In this document: positions 7,425 through 16,306 of the stretch, piece after piece
How the letters are laid out: every line of letters starts with the position of its first letter
How positions within the stretch are numbered: the stretch's first letter is position 1
NCBI GenBank assembly: GCA_022827945.1
Contig: JAJEIT010000072.1
Location: 22,441 to 86,440, forward strand
Direction: 5' to 3'
Origin: Dehalococcoidia bacterium
Lineage (GTDB): Bacteria; Chloroflexota; Dehalococcoidia; Tepidiformales; Tepidiformaceae
Length of the DNA: 64,000 nt
Notes under the pieces: generated by a model
What the model was told of the DNA's origin: nothing
The model's database searches: none
The model's input: the letters and a program-made list of their open reading frames with translations, nothing else
Program-made: the position numbers and the translations under genes

Positions 7425-8246
7425 TCAGTCCCCGTCGCGCGGAGGCAGCTCGACGGGGACGCCTACCCACGCGCCAATGTTCTCGCCCGTGCGCCCCTCC
7501 GGCCCCTCGCGCAGCAGGTCCAGCGTGAGCCCCGCGATCTGCTCCGACCGGATCCACGTCTCGACCCGGTAGGGAAAGGGGCGACCCTGCCAGTACGCGC
7601 GCAGCATGGGTGTGTCCGTCTCGCCCATGCAGATCGCGTTCACCCGCACCCCGTGCTCCCGCAGCGCCCCCGCCCACGCCTGCGTCAGACCGGTCAGGGC
7701 GAACTTCGAGGCGCTGTACAGGTCGGTGAACGGCGGCCGCTCGCCCACGATCGCGAGCTCCTCCGGCGTCCGCGGCATCAGCGGCTTCGGGGGCACCACG
7801 TAGTAGGTGCTCATGTTCACGATGTCGCCCCCGCCCCGCTCGACCATGCCCGGCATCACCGCCCGCCCGAACAGGAAGCACCCGCGCAGGTTCGTCCCCA
7901 TGATCGACTCGTACTCCCGCAGCGCCTTGCTCCGCGGGTCCTGAACCGTGTGGTCGGCCCAGACGGCCGCGTTGTTCACGAGGATGTCGACCCCGCCGAA
8001 CCGCTCCGCCGCCAGGTCGATCGTGCGGTACACGTCCTCCGGCTCCGAGACGTCCGCGACCACTCCCACCACCTCGCCGCCGCCCCGTGCCGTCACCTCT
8101 TCGGCCACCTCCTCCACCAGCGGGCGCAGGTCGCACGTCACGACGCGCGCGCCCTCGGCCGCCAGCGCCTCCACGCAGGCGAGCCCGATCCCCATCGCCC
8201 CGCCCGTGACGACCGCGACCTTGTCCGCCAGGAACGGCTCGCTCAC
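7425..8246 (-). CDS. SDR family oxidoreductase
   Basis: 273 residues. TGGAMGIG binds the cofactor, NNAAVWAD is the NNAG-like motif, and the catalytic Ser and Tyr/Lys are in NMSTYYV and YSASK. The start is GTG 8246, only three bases after the stop of the preceding SDR gene at 8250, so the two are one transcript and may act in consecutive oxidation steps. There is a short insertion before the active-site Tyr (PRTPEELAIVGERPPF). The substrate is unknown. Confidence 0.92.
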   Translation of the reverse strand: MSEPFLADKVAVVTGGAMGIGLACVEALAAEGARVVTCDLRPLVEEVAEEVTARGGGEVVGVVADVSEPEDVYRTIDLAAERFGGVDILVNNAAVWADHTVQDPRSKALREYESIMGTNLRGCFLFGRAVMPGMVERGGGDIVNMSTYYVVPPKPLMPRTPEELAIVGERPPFTDLYSASKFALTGLTQAWAGALREHGVRVNAICMGETDTPMLRAYWQGRPFPYRVETWIRSEQIAGLTLDLLREGPEGRTGENIGAWVGVPVELPPRDGD

Positions 8247-8249
8247 GCG

Positions 8250-9023
8250 TCAGCCGTTCGCGTAGATGCCGGCGTCGACGATCAACGTCTGGCCGGTCAT
8301 CATGCGGCTCTCGTCCGAGGCCAGGAACACGGCCGTGCCCGTCAGGTCGCCCGGCTCGAGCGACGTCCCCAGCGCTGCCTGCTGCCGCATGTGCTCGGCG
8401 AACGCCTCCGGCACGACCCGCCGCGTCGCGTCCGTCATCGTCACGCCCGGCGCGATCGCGTTCACGCGGATGTTCGAGGGCCCCGCCGTCTTCGCCATCG
8501 ACTTCGTCAGGTACACCACCCCCGACTTCGAGAGCCCGTAGGCGTAGTTCGGGAAGTTCTCCACCTCCCCCGGCGGCTTGTTGAACATGTACGAGGCGAT
8601 CGAGGAGATGTTGATGATCGAGCCGCCGCCCTGCTCCTTCATCTGCGGGAACACCGCCCGCCCGCACACAAGGATGCCGACCAGGTTCACGTCCAGCACC
8701 CGCCGCAGGTAGTCGATGCTCGGGTCCCCCACCTCCAGGTCGTAGTAGATGGCGGCGTTGTTCACGAGGATGTCGACCCGCCCGAAGCGCTCGACCGTGT
8801 CCTGGACCATCTTCGCCGCCCCTTCTTCGTCCGCCACGTCGGCGTGGATGGCGAGCGCCGACGCTCCCGTCGCCTCGATCTCCGACTCGACCTGCTTCGC
8901 TTCCTCAGCCCGCAGGTCGGCGACGGCCACGGACGCGCCCTCCTCCGCGAAGCGCAGGCTGTACTCCCGCCCGATGCCCTGTCCCCCGCCCGTGACGATC
9001 GCGACCTTGTCCTGCAAGCGCAT
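8250..9023 (-). CDS. SDR family oxidoreductase
   Basis: 257 residues from ATG 9023 (MRLQDKVAIVTGG), with a GGGGAG ribosome-binding site. TGGGQGIG, NNAAIYYD, NISSIAS and YGLSK give a complete classical SDR active site. An insertion (MFNKPPGEVENFPN) lies between the catalytic Ser and Tyr, as in some cyclohexanol or terpene-alcohol dehydrogenases. It is the first gene of a two-SDR operon, divergent from the epoxide-hydrolase-like gene at 9128, which suggests a shared terpenoid-type pathway. Confidence 0.92.
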   Translation of the reverse strand: MRLQDKVAIVTGGGQGIGREYSLRFAEEGASVAVADLRAEEAKQVESEIEATGASALAIHADVADEEGAAKMVQDTVERFGRVDILVNNAAIYYDLEVGDPSIDYLRRVLDVNLVGILVCGRAVFPQMKEQGGGSIINISSIASYMFNKPPGEVENFPNYAYGLSKSGVVYLTKSMAKTAGPSNIRVNAIAPGVTMTDATRRVVPEAFAEHMRQQAALGTSLEPGDLTGTAVFLASDESRMMTGQTLIVDAGIYANG

Positions 9024-9127
9024 GGCGCTCCCCCTCGTGCGTGTTGGCGGGGAGCTTAGCGCGCCGCTCCCCGCCCCGTCCCGCGCGGTACCATCCCCGC
9101 CCAACTACGAGTCCAAGGAGACCTCGC

Positions 9128-9541
9128 ATGGACGACCGAGAACGCGCCAACGACGAACTCGTCACCCGCTTCTGCAGGGAGTGGGACGCCGCCTACCTGA
9201 CCACCGAGGCGATGGCCCCCTACTTCACCGCCGACGCCGTCTATCACAACATCCCCCTGCCCCCGATCGAGGGCGGAGCCAGCATCGCCGCCATGCTCGG
9301 CGGCGGCGGCGCCCCGGACGAGGAGCGCGGCAGCAAGAACCTCGGCTGGGTCGTCCACCACCAGGCCGCCAACGGCGATGTCGTCCTGAACGAGCGCACC
9401 GACAGCTTCGAGGTCGCCGGAAAGCGCTGGGACGTGCCCGTCTGCGGCGTCTTCGTCATCCGCGACGGCAAGATCGCCCGCTGGTCCGACTACTTCGACA
9501 TGGACCACACCTGGCTTCCCCGCCCGCCCCGCGACGGCTAG
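9128..9541 (+). CDS. Limonene-1,2-epoxide hydrolase-like protein
   Basis: 137 residues from ATG 9128 with an AAGGAGA site. Residues that match the limonene epoxide hydrolase active site are all present: Tyr and Asn in VYHNIPLPPIEG, Arg and Asp in NERTDSF, and Asp in WSDYFDM. In the characterised family these residues activate a water molecule for epoxide opening. The fold is the NTF2-like cone. It is divergent from two SDR genes, consistent with a cyclic terpene or epoxide route, though the substrate is inference. Confidence 0.82.
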   Translation: MDDRERANDELVTRFCREWDAAYLTTEAMAPYFTADAVYHNIPLPPIEGGASIAAMLGGGGAPDEERGSKNLGWVVHHQAANGDVVLNERTDSFEVAGKRWDVPVCGVFVIRDGKIARWSDYFDMDHTWLPRPPRDG

Positions 9542-9552
9542 CGCGGACATAA

Positions 9553-9580
9553 GAAAGGGGCCGCCTGGGCGGCCCCTTTC
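9553..9580. terminator. Bidirectional intrinsic terminator-like hairpin
   Basis: GAAAGGGGCCGCC at 9553-9565 pairs perfectly with GGCGGCCCCTTTC at 9568-9580. It lies between the convergent epoxide-hydrolase-like gene and hsp20. The A-rich and T-rich ends let it serve transcripts from either side. Confidence 0.85.
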
Positions 9581-9607
9581 CGGGGAGGGATGGCGACCGA
9601 GCCGGCG

Positions 9608-10039
9608 TTAGCCGGTCGCGATCTTGATCTGCCGCGGCTTCGCCACCGCCGGCACCGGGATGCGCAGCGTCAGCACGCCGTTCTTGAGCTCGGCGTTCAC
9701 TTCCGCCTCGTGCAGCACCCCCGGAAGGGCCAGCCGCCGGCTCAGAGTCGACCAGCGCCGCTCGCGGCGGTGATAACGCTCGTCCTCGCTCGCCTCGCTC
9801 ACGCTGTGCTCGGCCTTGATGGAGAGCACGCCCTGGTGGAGCTGCACGTCGATCTCGTCCTCGGCGAAGCCGGGGAGGGAGGCGCGCACGATCAGTTCCT
9901 GCTCGGTCTCGGAGATGTCGACGCCGAGGGCGCCCTCGTCGTAACCGCTCGCATCGGCCGGGCCGAACGCACGGTTGAAGAAGCGCTCCATGAACTCACG
10001 GGGCGAGTCGAAGGGGTCGTACCGGACGATTCCTGCCAT
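9608..10039 (-). CDS. hsp20: Hsp20/alpha-crystallin family small heat-shock protein
   Basis: 143 residues from ATG 10039. An N-terminal MAGIVRYDPFDSPREFMERF arm precedes the alpha-crystallin domain (LGVDISETEQELIVRASLPGF to LPGVL, then ELKNGVLTLRIPV) and a short tail. It is an ATP-independent holdase that binds unfolding proteins in the cytoplasm. The promoter carries a CIRCE element, so HrcA is the probable repressor. The 5' leader contains an inverted repeat next to the GAGGAG ribosome-binding site, which could make translation heat-sensitive. Confidence 0.95.
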   Translation of the reverse strand: MAGIVRYDPFDSPREFMERFFNRAFGPADASGYDEGALGVDISETEQELIVRASLPGFAEDEIDVQLHQGVLSIKAEHSVSEASEDERYHRRERRWSTLSRRLALPGVLHEAEVNAELKNGVLTLRIPVPAVAKPRQIKIATG

Positions 10040-10056
10040 GTCTCTTGATACTCCTC

Positions 10057-10073
10057 TCACAATAGGATTGTGA
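10057..10073 (-). promoter_or_regulatory. Inverted repeat in hsp20 5' leader
   Basis: TCACAAT, three bases, ATTGTGA forms a perfect seven-base-pair stem in the untranslated leader. The GAGGAG ribosome-binding site lies immediately beside its 3' arm. Just upstream, CTCCTC is complementary to GAGGAG. If transcription starts early enough, a longer stem would hide the ribosome-binding site. Confidence 0.55.
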
Positions 10074-10084
10074 AGTCTGAGGAG

Positions 10085-10124
10085 AGTATCGCGAGTATTG
10101 GCACTCTTGTCAAGAGAGTGCCAG
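10085..10124 (-). promoter_or_regulatory. hsp20 promoter with CIRCE (HrcA) operator
   Basis: On the minus strand TTGACA (10113-10108) and GATACT (10090-10085) are 17 bases apart, a near-perfect sigma-70 promoter. The CIRCE inverted repeat, TTGGCACTC, nine bases, then GAGTGCCAG, spans 10098-10124 and covers the -35. HrcA binding there would block RNA polymerase until heat shock. Confidence 0.9.
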
Positions 10125-10143
10125 AAGGCCAGGGAAAGAGAAA

Positions 10144-10171
10144 CGCCGGGGGTGCGAGAGCCGCCCCGGCG
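10144..10171 (-). terminator. Hairpin downstream of the P450 gene
   Basis: CGCCGGGG at 10144-10151 pairs with CCCCGGCG at 10164-10171, starting nine bases beyond the P450 stop codon. There is no strong T-tract, so termination may be inefficient. It also separates the P450 gene from the hsp20 promoter. Confidence 0.6.
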
Positions 10172-10179
10172 CTTCGGTG

Positions 10180-11442
10180 CTACGCCTTGTCGAACAGGAT
10201 GTGGAGCTCGTGCAGGCCCCGCAGGATGTAGCTCGGCTGGTGCGTCGGAGCGGGGTAGTCGGGGTCCAGGCGGAAGTTCTTCATCCGCTTCAGGACCTCC
10301 TCGAACGCCACCCGGATCTCCAGCCGCGCCAGGGCCGCGCCCACGCAGTAGTGTGGCCCCGCGCTGAACGCCATCTGGCTGCGCGCGTTCTCCCGCTCCA
10401 CGTCGAACTCCGCCGCGTTCGCAAACTCGCACTCGTCCCGGTTCGCGGCCGCGTAGATGAGCATCATCAGCTGGCCCTCGGGGAGATCGACGCCGCCGAG
10501 GGTGACCGGCTTCGTCGTGCGCCGGAATAGGGCCCGCACGGGCGTCTCCACCCGCAGCGTCTCCTCCACCATGTTCGTGATCAGCGAGGGGTCGTCCTGG
10601 ACCTTCGCCAGCTCGTCCGGGTTCTCGACGAAGAGCAGCATCGTGCTGCCGATGCAGTGCGCCGTCGTCTCCTTCCCGGCCACCTGCAGCTGCTGGAGGA
10701 TGCTCAGGATCTCGGCGTCGTTCAGCGGGCGCTGCCCATCGTCCGGGTGGTCCATCTCGACCGTCGCCAGGGTCGTGATGATGTTGTCCTTGGGGTTCTC
10801 CCGCGCCTCCTGGGCCCGCATCAGGAAGTACTCCTGCAGGTCCAGCCCCGCCTTGAGGATGGCGCGCTCCTCCTCGGGCGGGATCTGCCGCTCGATGCCG
10901 CCGATGGCCGTATCGGCTCGCGCCTTGTAGTCCTTCAGATCCTTCCGCGGCACCCCGATCTGGTCGGCGATCACCGCCATCGGCACCTCGTCGGCGAACT
11001 GCTTCGTGAAATCCACCTTGCCGTCGTCGATGAACTCGTCGATCAACCCCGTCACGATCTCGCGCACGTAGCCTTCCATGCTGGCCACGCGCCGAGCCGA
11101 GAGCGCCTTGTTCACGAGGGAGCGGTAACGCTGGTGATACGGCGGGTCGGCGGACAGGAGCGTGGCCGCGTTCGACCGGTTCACGGTCTCGCGCAGCATC
11201 TTCAACTCCTCGTCCACGTCCTCTTCCTGCTGCAGGACCAGGTCGGCCGGCCCCGTCGGGATGGCCGACGAGTACGTGAGCGGGTCGTGCACCACTTCGG
11301 TCAGCAGCTCGTGCGTGCTCACCACGGCCATGCCCAGCTCGGGCACGAAGTGCACGGGCGCCTCCTCGTGAAGCGCCTTGTAGAACGGGTACGGGCACTC
11401 CAGCGTCTCTGGATCAAGCAGGTTGAAGTCGGCAACGGCCAT
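10180..11442 (-). CDS. Cytochrome P450
   Basis: 420 residues, the usual size of soluble bacterial P450 monooxygenases. The I-helix oxygen-binding segment is VAGKETTAH, the K-helix ExxR is EETLR, and the haem-binding loop is FSAGPHYCVGAALARLE with the thiolate Cys. A ferredoxin and reductase must come from elsewhere, since none is adjacent. P450s of this type hydroxylate fatty acids, terpenes or steroids; the substrate is unknown. It is transcribed alone in the direction of hsp20. Confidence 0.95.
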   Translation of the reverse strand: MAVADFNLLDPETLECPYPFYKALHEEAPVHFVPELGMAVVSTHELLTEVVHDPLTYSSAIPTGPADLVLQQEEDVDEELKMLRETVNRSNAATLLSADPPYHQRYRSLVNKALSARRVASMEGYVREIVTGLIDEFIDDGKVDFTKQFADEVPMAVIADQIGVPRKDLKDYKARADTAIGGIERQIPPEEERAILKAGLDLQEYFLMRAQEARENPKDNIITTLATVEMDHPDDGQRPLNDAEILSILQQLQVAGKETTAHCIGSTMLLFVENPDELAKVQDDPSLITNMVEETLRVETPVRALFRRTTKPVTLGGVDLPEGQLMMLIYAAANRDECEFANAAEFDVERENARSQMAFSAGPHYCVGAALARLEIRVAFEEVLKRMKNFRLDPDYPAPTHQPSYILRGLHELHILFDKA

Positions 11443-11621
11443 TGCGGTTCACTCCCAGAACGCCCGCGGGCGTGGTCGCCGAATCGTACGGACTTTGCCT
11501 CCCAGCCGCACCCGCGCCGGCGCCGGGTACCCGCAGCGTCCTGCAACGAGACGCCCCGCACCGCCTCCACCCCTCGCGGCGGAAATTTCTGGGGAGGCTT
11601 GAGCTGGTGCCGGCCCAGAAA

Positions 11622-12398
<777 letters not shown>

Positions 12399-12416
12399 CG
12401 GGCTTCCCCCTCGATA

Positions 12417-13652
12417 CTAGCGCTCGCCGATGCCCAGCGAGCCTTCAACGCGCTGCGAGATGCGCGACATGATGAACGCCACGACCCAGAAGATCACGGC
12501 AACGAACACGTACGCCTCGATCCGGTCGGGCGTGAACTCGAACTGGGCGATCGCCGAGTCGGCGTTCCCTTTCAGCTCCCGCAGCGGCAGGATGACCGTC
12601 ACCAGCGTCGTGTCCTTCCAGATGGAGATGGCCTGCCCCACCATCGGCGGGATGGAGATACGCAGCGCCTGCGGCATGACGATCAGCTGCATCGACTGGA
12701 ACTGGTTCAGGCCCACGGCGTGCGCTGCTTCTGACTGACCGTGCGGGAGCGCCTGCAGCGCGCCGCGGATGTACTCGGCCATGTACGCCGCCGTGAATAC
12801 CGCCAGCACCACCATCGCCCGCACGATCAGCTCGCCCCCGATCACGTCGTCGAGGATGAACAGGGCCACGAAGAGCCAGCCCAGCAGCGGCGCCCCTCGC
12901 ACCACCTCGATGTAGGTCGTGCAGGTCCACGAGATCGCCCGCATCCGCGACGCCCGCCCGAGCGCCAGCGGGATGGCGAGGATGAGGCCTCCCGCGATGC
13001 CCACCGGCGCCAGCACCAGGTTCAGCACGAACCCTTCGAGCTCCCGCGGGCGCGCCCCGCCGAAGGCCAGCAGCACGATCAACACGATCGGCAGCGCCGC
13101 GATCAGCAGCCCGGCCACGCTGCGCTGCTGCACCGTCCGCCCCGGACCCGCCTCCCGCGGCATCCGGATGGTGATCGCGTAGCCGGCGTACAGCAGTCCG
13201 ACCGCGATCAGGTACCAGATCGTCGACCAGATAGCCGCGCCCCCGTGCGCCAGCAGCAGGACCGCGAAGCCCGAGGCCAGGACGATGAAGAGATGGTCCC
13301 GCCGCCCCAGGCTCGCCCACGTGCCGTAGGTCAGCCCGATGAGCAGGAACACGAACATGACGCTGAACCAGAGTCGCCACTCCTGGTCCATCGGGTAGCC
13401 GCCCGCGAACAGCAGCCAGCGGTTTTCCGTGATCACCCGCCAGTTCGCGTCGACGAACACGAAATAGACGACGCCGTAGATGAGCAGCGCCAGGATCGCG
13501 GCCGTGATGATCGTCAGGAGCGTCCCGGCCCGCGAATTGAAGAGGTTGCGGCGCGCCCACTCGCGGAAGCGCACGATCCGTGGCCGCCGGGCCCGCTCGC
13601 GGTGGGGCGGCAGCACGATGCGCTGTGGGTTCTGAGCCGGCATGTCGACCAT
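12417..13652 (-). CDS. aapM: Amino-acid ABC transporter permease
   Basis: 411 residues, about as long as AapM and longer than GlnP-type permeases because of extra N-terminal membrane segments (roughly residues 42-200). The C-terminal core holds the permease coupling loop EAAHAVGLNQFQSMQLIVMP, which docks on the ATPase. ATG 13652 is preceded by GGGAGGG. It lies 13 bases downstream of the other permease gene and is presumably its heterodimer partner in the inner membrane. Confidence 0.92.
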   Translation of the reverse strand: MVDMPAQNPQRIVLPPHRERARRPRIVRFREWARRNLFNSRAGTLLTIITAAILALLIYGVVYFVFVDANWRVITENRWLLFAGGYPMDQEWRLWFSVMFVFLLIGLTYGTWASLGRRDHLFIVLASGFAVLLLAHGGAAIWSTIWYLIAVGLLYAGYAITIRMPREAGPGRTVQQRSVAGLLIAALPIVLIVLLAFGGARPRELEGFVLNLVLAPVGIAGGLILAIPLALGRASRMRAISWTCTTYIEVVRGAPLLGWLFVALFILDDVIGGELIVRAMVVLAVFTAAYMAEYIRGALQALPHGQSEAAHAVGLNQFQSMQLIVMPQALRISIPPMVGQAISIWKDTTLVTVILPLRELKGNADSAIAQFEFTPDRIEAYVFVAVIFWVVAFIMSRISQRVEGSLGIGER

Positions 13653-13665
13653 CAGCGCACCCTCC

Positions 13666-14868
13666 CTAGATCCTCTGCGCCGTCACGCGCGCGTTGAAGA
13701 AGTTCATCACCACCGAGATCGCGAACGAGATCAGCATGTAGGTGACGATGATGACGAAGAACATCTCGAGCGCGTGCCCGGCCTTGTTCTGCACGATGTT
13801 CGCGACCCGGAAGAGGTCGTCGTACAGCACCGCGTACGCCAGCGAGGAGTTCTTGTTGATGTTGAGGTACTGGTTCGTGACCGACGGGATGATCTGCCGC
13901 AGCGCCTGCGGAAGGATCACCAGCGTCAGCCGCTGGTAGCCCGAGAGGCCGACTGCGTTCGCCGCTTCCGTCTGTCCCCTCGGCAGCGCCTGGATGCCGC
14001 CGCGCACGATCTCGGCGATGAAGGCGCTCGTGTACAGCGTGAGCCCCGCCACCAGCGCGGTGAACTCGGGCTCCATCACCATCCCTTCGATGTAGTGCGT
14101 GCCCACGATCATCGGCTCGTCCATGCTCACCGGCGCGCCCAGCGCGAAGAACGAAACCACCGCTCCCAGCGCGAACACGCCCAGGGCCCACCGGTTGCCG
14201 TACTGTGGCTGGCCCGTCTCGCGCTCGCGCTCCTGGCGCTGCGCCCGCACACGCCCCGCCACCACGGCCATCGCGATGAGCGCCGCTACCCACACGCCAA
14301 CGAACCAGATCGGGGCGTTCCAGAAGCCCTCGTCCGGGACCGGCCAGGGCATCGCCATCCCGCGGTTCGAGATGAAGAAGAAGTCGCCCACGTTGACGAC
14401 GTTCTCGATCAGCGGCGCCCCGATGAGGAGGATCGTGTAGACCAGCACCACCTGCACCAGCAGCGGCGTGTTGCGGAAAATCTCCACGTACAGCATGGCC
14501 ATCTGCGCCACGAGCCAGTTCGAGGAGAGCCGGGCCACACCGACGAGCACGCCGATTACCGTCGAGAGCGCGATCGCCACCAGCACCGCCCGCAACGACG
14601 ACCACACGCCGACCAGGTACATCGTGATGCGGGAGTTCGTGACCCCGTCGACGTCTACCAGCCACTGGTTGCCGACCTTGAAGGCAGCCGGTTCGTTCAG
14701 GAACCCGAAACCGAACTCGCGCAGGTCGAGCGACGTGTAGACGTAGCCGATCACCACCGCGGTGATGGCCACGTAGATGCCCTGCGTCAGCAGCCGGCGG
14801 ACGCCCCGCCGGTAAAGGAGCGGGACCTCGGATGGTGGTGGTGGCGCGCTGCCCGTTGCTACCGCCAT
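13666..14868 (-). CDS. aapQ: Amino-acid ABC transporter permease
   Basis: 400 residues with about eight hydrophobic segments. The permease core carries EAANAVGLSGYQRLTLVILP, the ATPase-coupling loop, and NLNKNSS-like NINKNSSLAYAV near the C-terminus. The length and the large periplasmic loop after the first membrane segment fit AapQ. The binding-protein gene lies 248 bases upstream, with a strong hairpin in between, so permease expression is probably lower than that of the binding protein. Confidence 0.92.
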   Translation of the reverse strand: MAVATGSAPPPPSEVPLLYRRGVRRLLTQGIYVAITAVVIGYVYTSLDLREFGFGFLNEPAAFKVGNQWLVDVDGVTNSRITMYLVGVWSSLRAVLVAIALSTVIGVLVGVARLSSNWLVAQMAMLYVEIFRNTPLLVQVVLVYTILLIGAPLIENVVNVGDFFFISNRGMAMPWPVPDEGFWNAPIWFVGVWVAALIAMAVVAGRVRAQRQERERETGQPQYGNRWALGVFALGAVVSFFALGAPVSMDEPMIVGTHYIEGMVMEPEFTALVAGLTLYTSAFIAEIVRGGIQALPRGQTEAANAVGLSGYQRLTLVILPQALRQIIPSVTNQYLNINKNSSLAYAVLYDDLFRVANIVQNKAGHALEMFFVIIVTYMLISFAISVVMNFFNARVTAQRI

Positions 14869-15040
14869 GGGCCTTCACCTGGCTGCGTGCCTTCGCCCGC
14901 GAGCGGTGCGGGGGCACGGACCGCCGGGATGCCTGGCGCCTGCTGGGTCATCGAAATCCCTTCCACCGGCGCGTCACCAGAACGCAATCGCAAGAATAAC
15001 GGGATCGAAGGGAAAATGGGGACAAATGAATGGGGAAAGT

Positions 15041-15069
15041 GAAGGGGGCGCCCACCGGGCGCCCCCTTC
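15041..15069 (-). terminator. Hairpin between aapJ and aapQ (attenuating terminator)
   Basis: GAAGGGGGCGCCC at 15041-15053 pairs perfectly with GGGCGCCCCCTTC at 15057-15069 around a three-base loop. On the minus strand it is followed by ACTTTCCCC. It would stop or stabilise the 3' end of the binding-protein message, giving the usual excess of binding protein over permease. The remaining 14869-15040 region shows nothing else recognisable. Confidence 0.8.
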
Positions 15070-15116
15070 GTTGTGGTTGCCTCCGAGAGCCCCGGGAGGG
15101 CCCTCAGCCGGGTGGC

Positions 15117-16211
15117 CTAGCGGTACGGCAGTGCGTACTGGATGCCGCCCTGCCCGTCGGGGCAGCCGGAGTTGTTGATGACGAGGTCATTCAGCGTGCA
15201 CGCGCGCGGGATGTTGTCCCCGATCGTGCGGTCGTAGATCTCGCCGTAGTTGCCCACGGCCGCGATCGCCCGCTGGATGAACTGCGGATCGACGCTGTCG
15301 AAGCCGAGGGCCGCCACTTCGCCGCCCTGGAACGGGACGCCGAGCAGGCGCGCGACCTCGGTGTTCGGCGGGTTCGCCGCCATCTGCGCCACGTTCGCCT
15401 GCGTGATCCCGATCTCCTCGGCCCTGATCAGGCCATGGACGACCCAGTTCACGACGTCCTTCCACTCACTGTCGTAGTCGCGCACGCCGGGAGCGAGCGG
15501 CTCCTTCGAGATGATCTGCGGAAGGATCTTGTAGTCCGCCGCGTCGTCGCGAACCGCGATGCGGGAAGCGAGGTCCGAAGCGTCCGCCGTCAGCACGTCA
15601 CAGCGCCCGGAGAAGAATGCATCCGCGACGTCCTGGCTCAGGCCGCCCTGCGGGTCGTACTCAAGTCCGATGTCCGTGAAGTGGTCGGCGACGTTCTGCT
15701 CGGTGGTCGTGCCGGTCTGCACGCAGATGATCGCGTCGCCCATGTCCGAGGTCGAGTCGATCCCCGAGTCGGTGCGAACGGCGAAGCCCTGGCCCGTGTA
15801 GAACGTGGTCTGGGCGAAGTCCACTGCCAGCTCGCGGTCGCGAGAGGCCGTGATCGTCGTCGTGCGGATGAGCACGTCGATCTCTTCCTCGGCCAACAGC
15901 TCGAAGCGCGTGGACGCGTCCGAAGCGTCGATGTACTCGACCTTCGTGTGGTCCTTCAGCACCGCGGCGGCAAGCGCCTTGCAGAACTCGATGTCGAAGC
16001 CGACGACCGTGCCGTCAGCCTCGCGGAACCCGAAGAGCGGCTGCGTCTGCTTGACGCCGCACTTGAGCTCCCCGCGGTCCTTGATTGTCTGGACCGTGTC
16101 GCCGCGGCCTTCGCCGCCGCCGTCCCCGTCGTCGTCGCCGCATGCCACGGCGACCAGAGCCACTATCGCTACCACCGCGGCAGCGAGGAGGCCAAAGCGC
16201 AATTTCTTCAT
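15117..16211 (-). CDS. aapJ: Amino-acid ABC transporter substrate-binding lipoprotein
   Basis: 364 residues. The signal peptide ends in the lipobox VAVAC, so the protein is lipid-anchored outside the membrane. The periplasmic-binding fold follows, with IKDRGELKCGVKQ, VGFDIEFCKALAAAV and DFAQTTFYTGQGFAVR, the pattern of AapJ general L-amino-acid binding proteins. A long acidic GDDDGDGGG linker follows the lipid Cys. ATG 16211 has a GGGGGAC site. It is the first gene of the importer operon. Confidence 0.93.
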   Translation of the reverse strand: MKKLRFGLLAAAVVAIVALVAVACGDDDGDGGGEGRGDTVQTIKDRGELKCGVKQTQPLFGFREADGTVVGFDIEFCKALAAAVLKDHTKVEYIDASDASTRFELLAEEEIDVLIRTTTITASRDRELAVDFAQTTFYTGQGFAVRTDSGIDSTSDMGDAIICVQTGTTTEQNVADHFTDIGLEYDPQGGLSQDVADAFFSGRCDVLTADASDLASRIAVRDDAADYKILPQIISKEPLAPGVRDYDSEWKDVVNWVVHGLIRAEEIGITQANVAQMAANPPNTEVARLLGVPFQGGEVAALGFDSVDPQFIQRAIAAVGNYGEIYDRTIGDNIPRACTLNDLVINNSGCPDGQGGIQYALPYR

Positions 16212-16306
16212 GAGTCCCCCTTCGATTTCGTGAGCGTATGGCGCGCCGAGTCTACGCGCCCGTTCAAGTTCCGGCCAGTTCCCTTTACCCGTTCGTGTCG
16301 GTTCGC

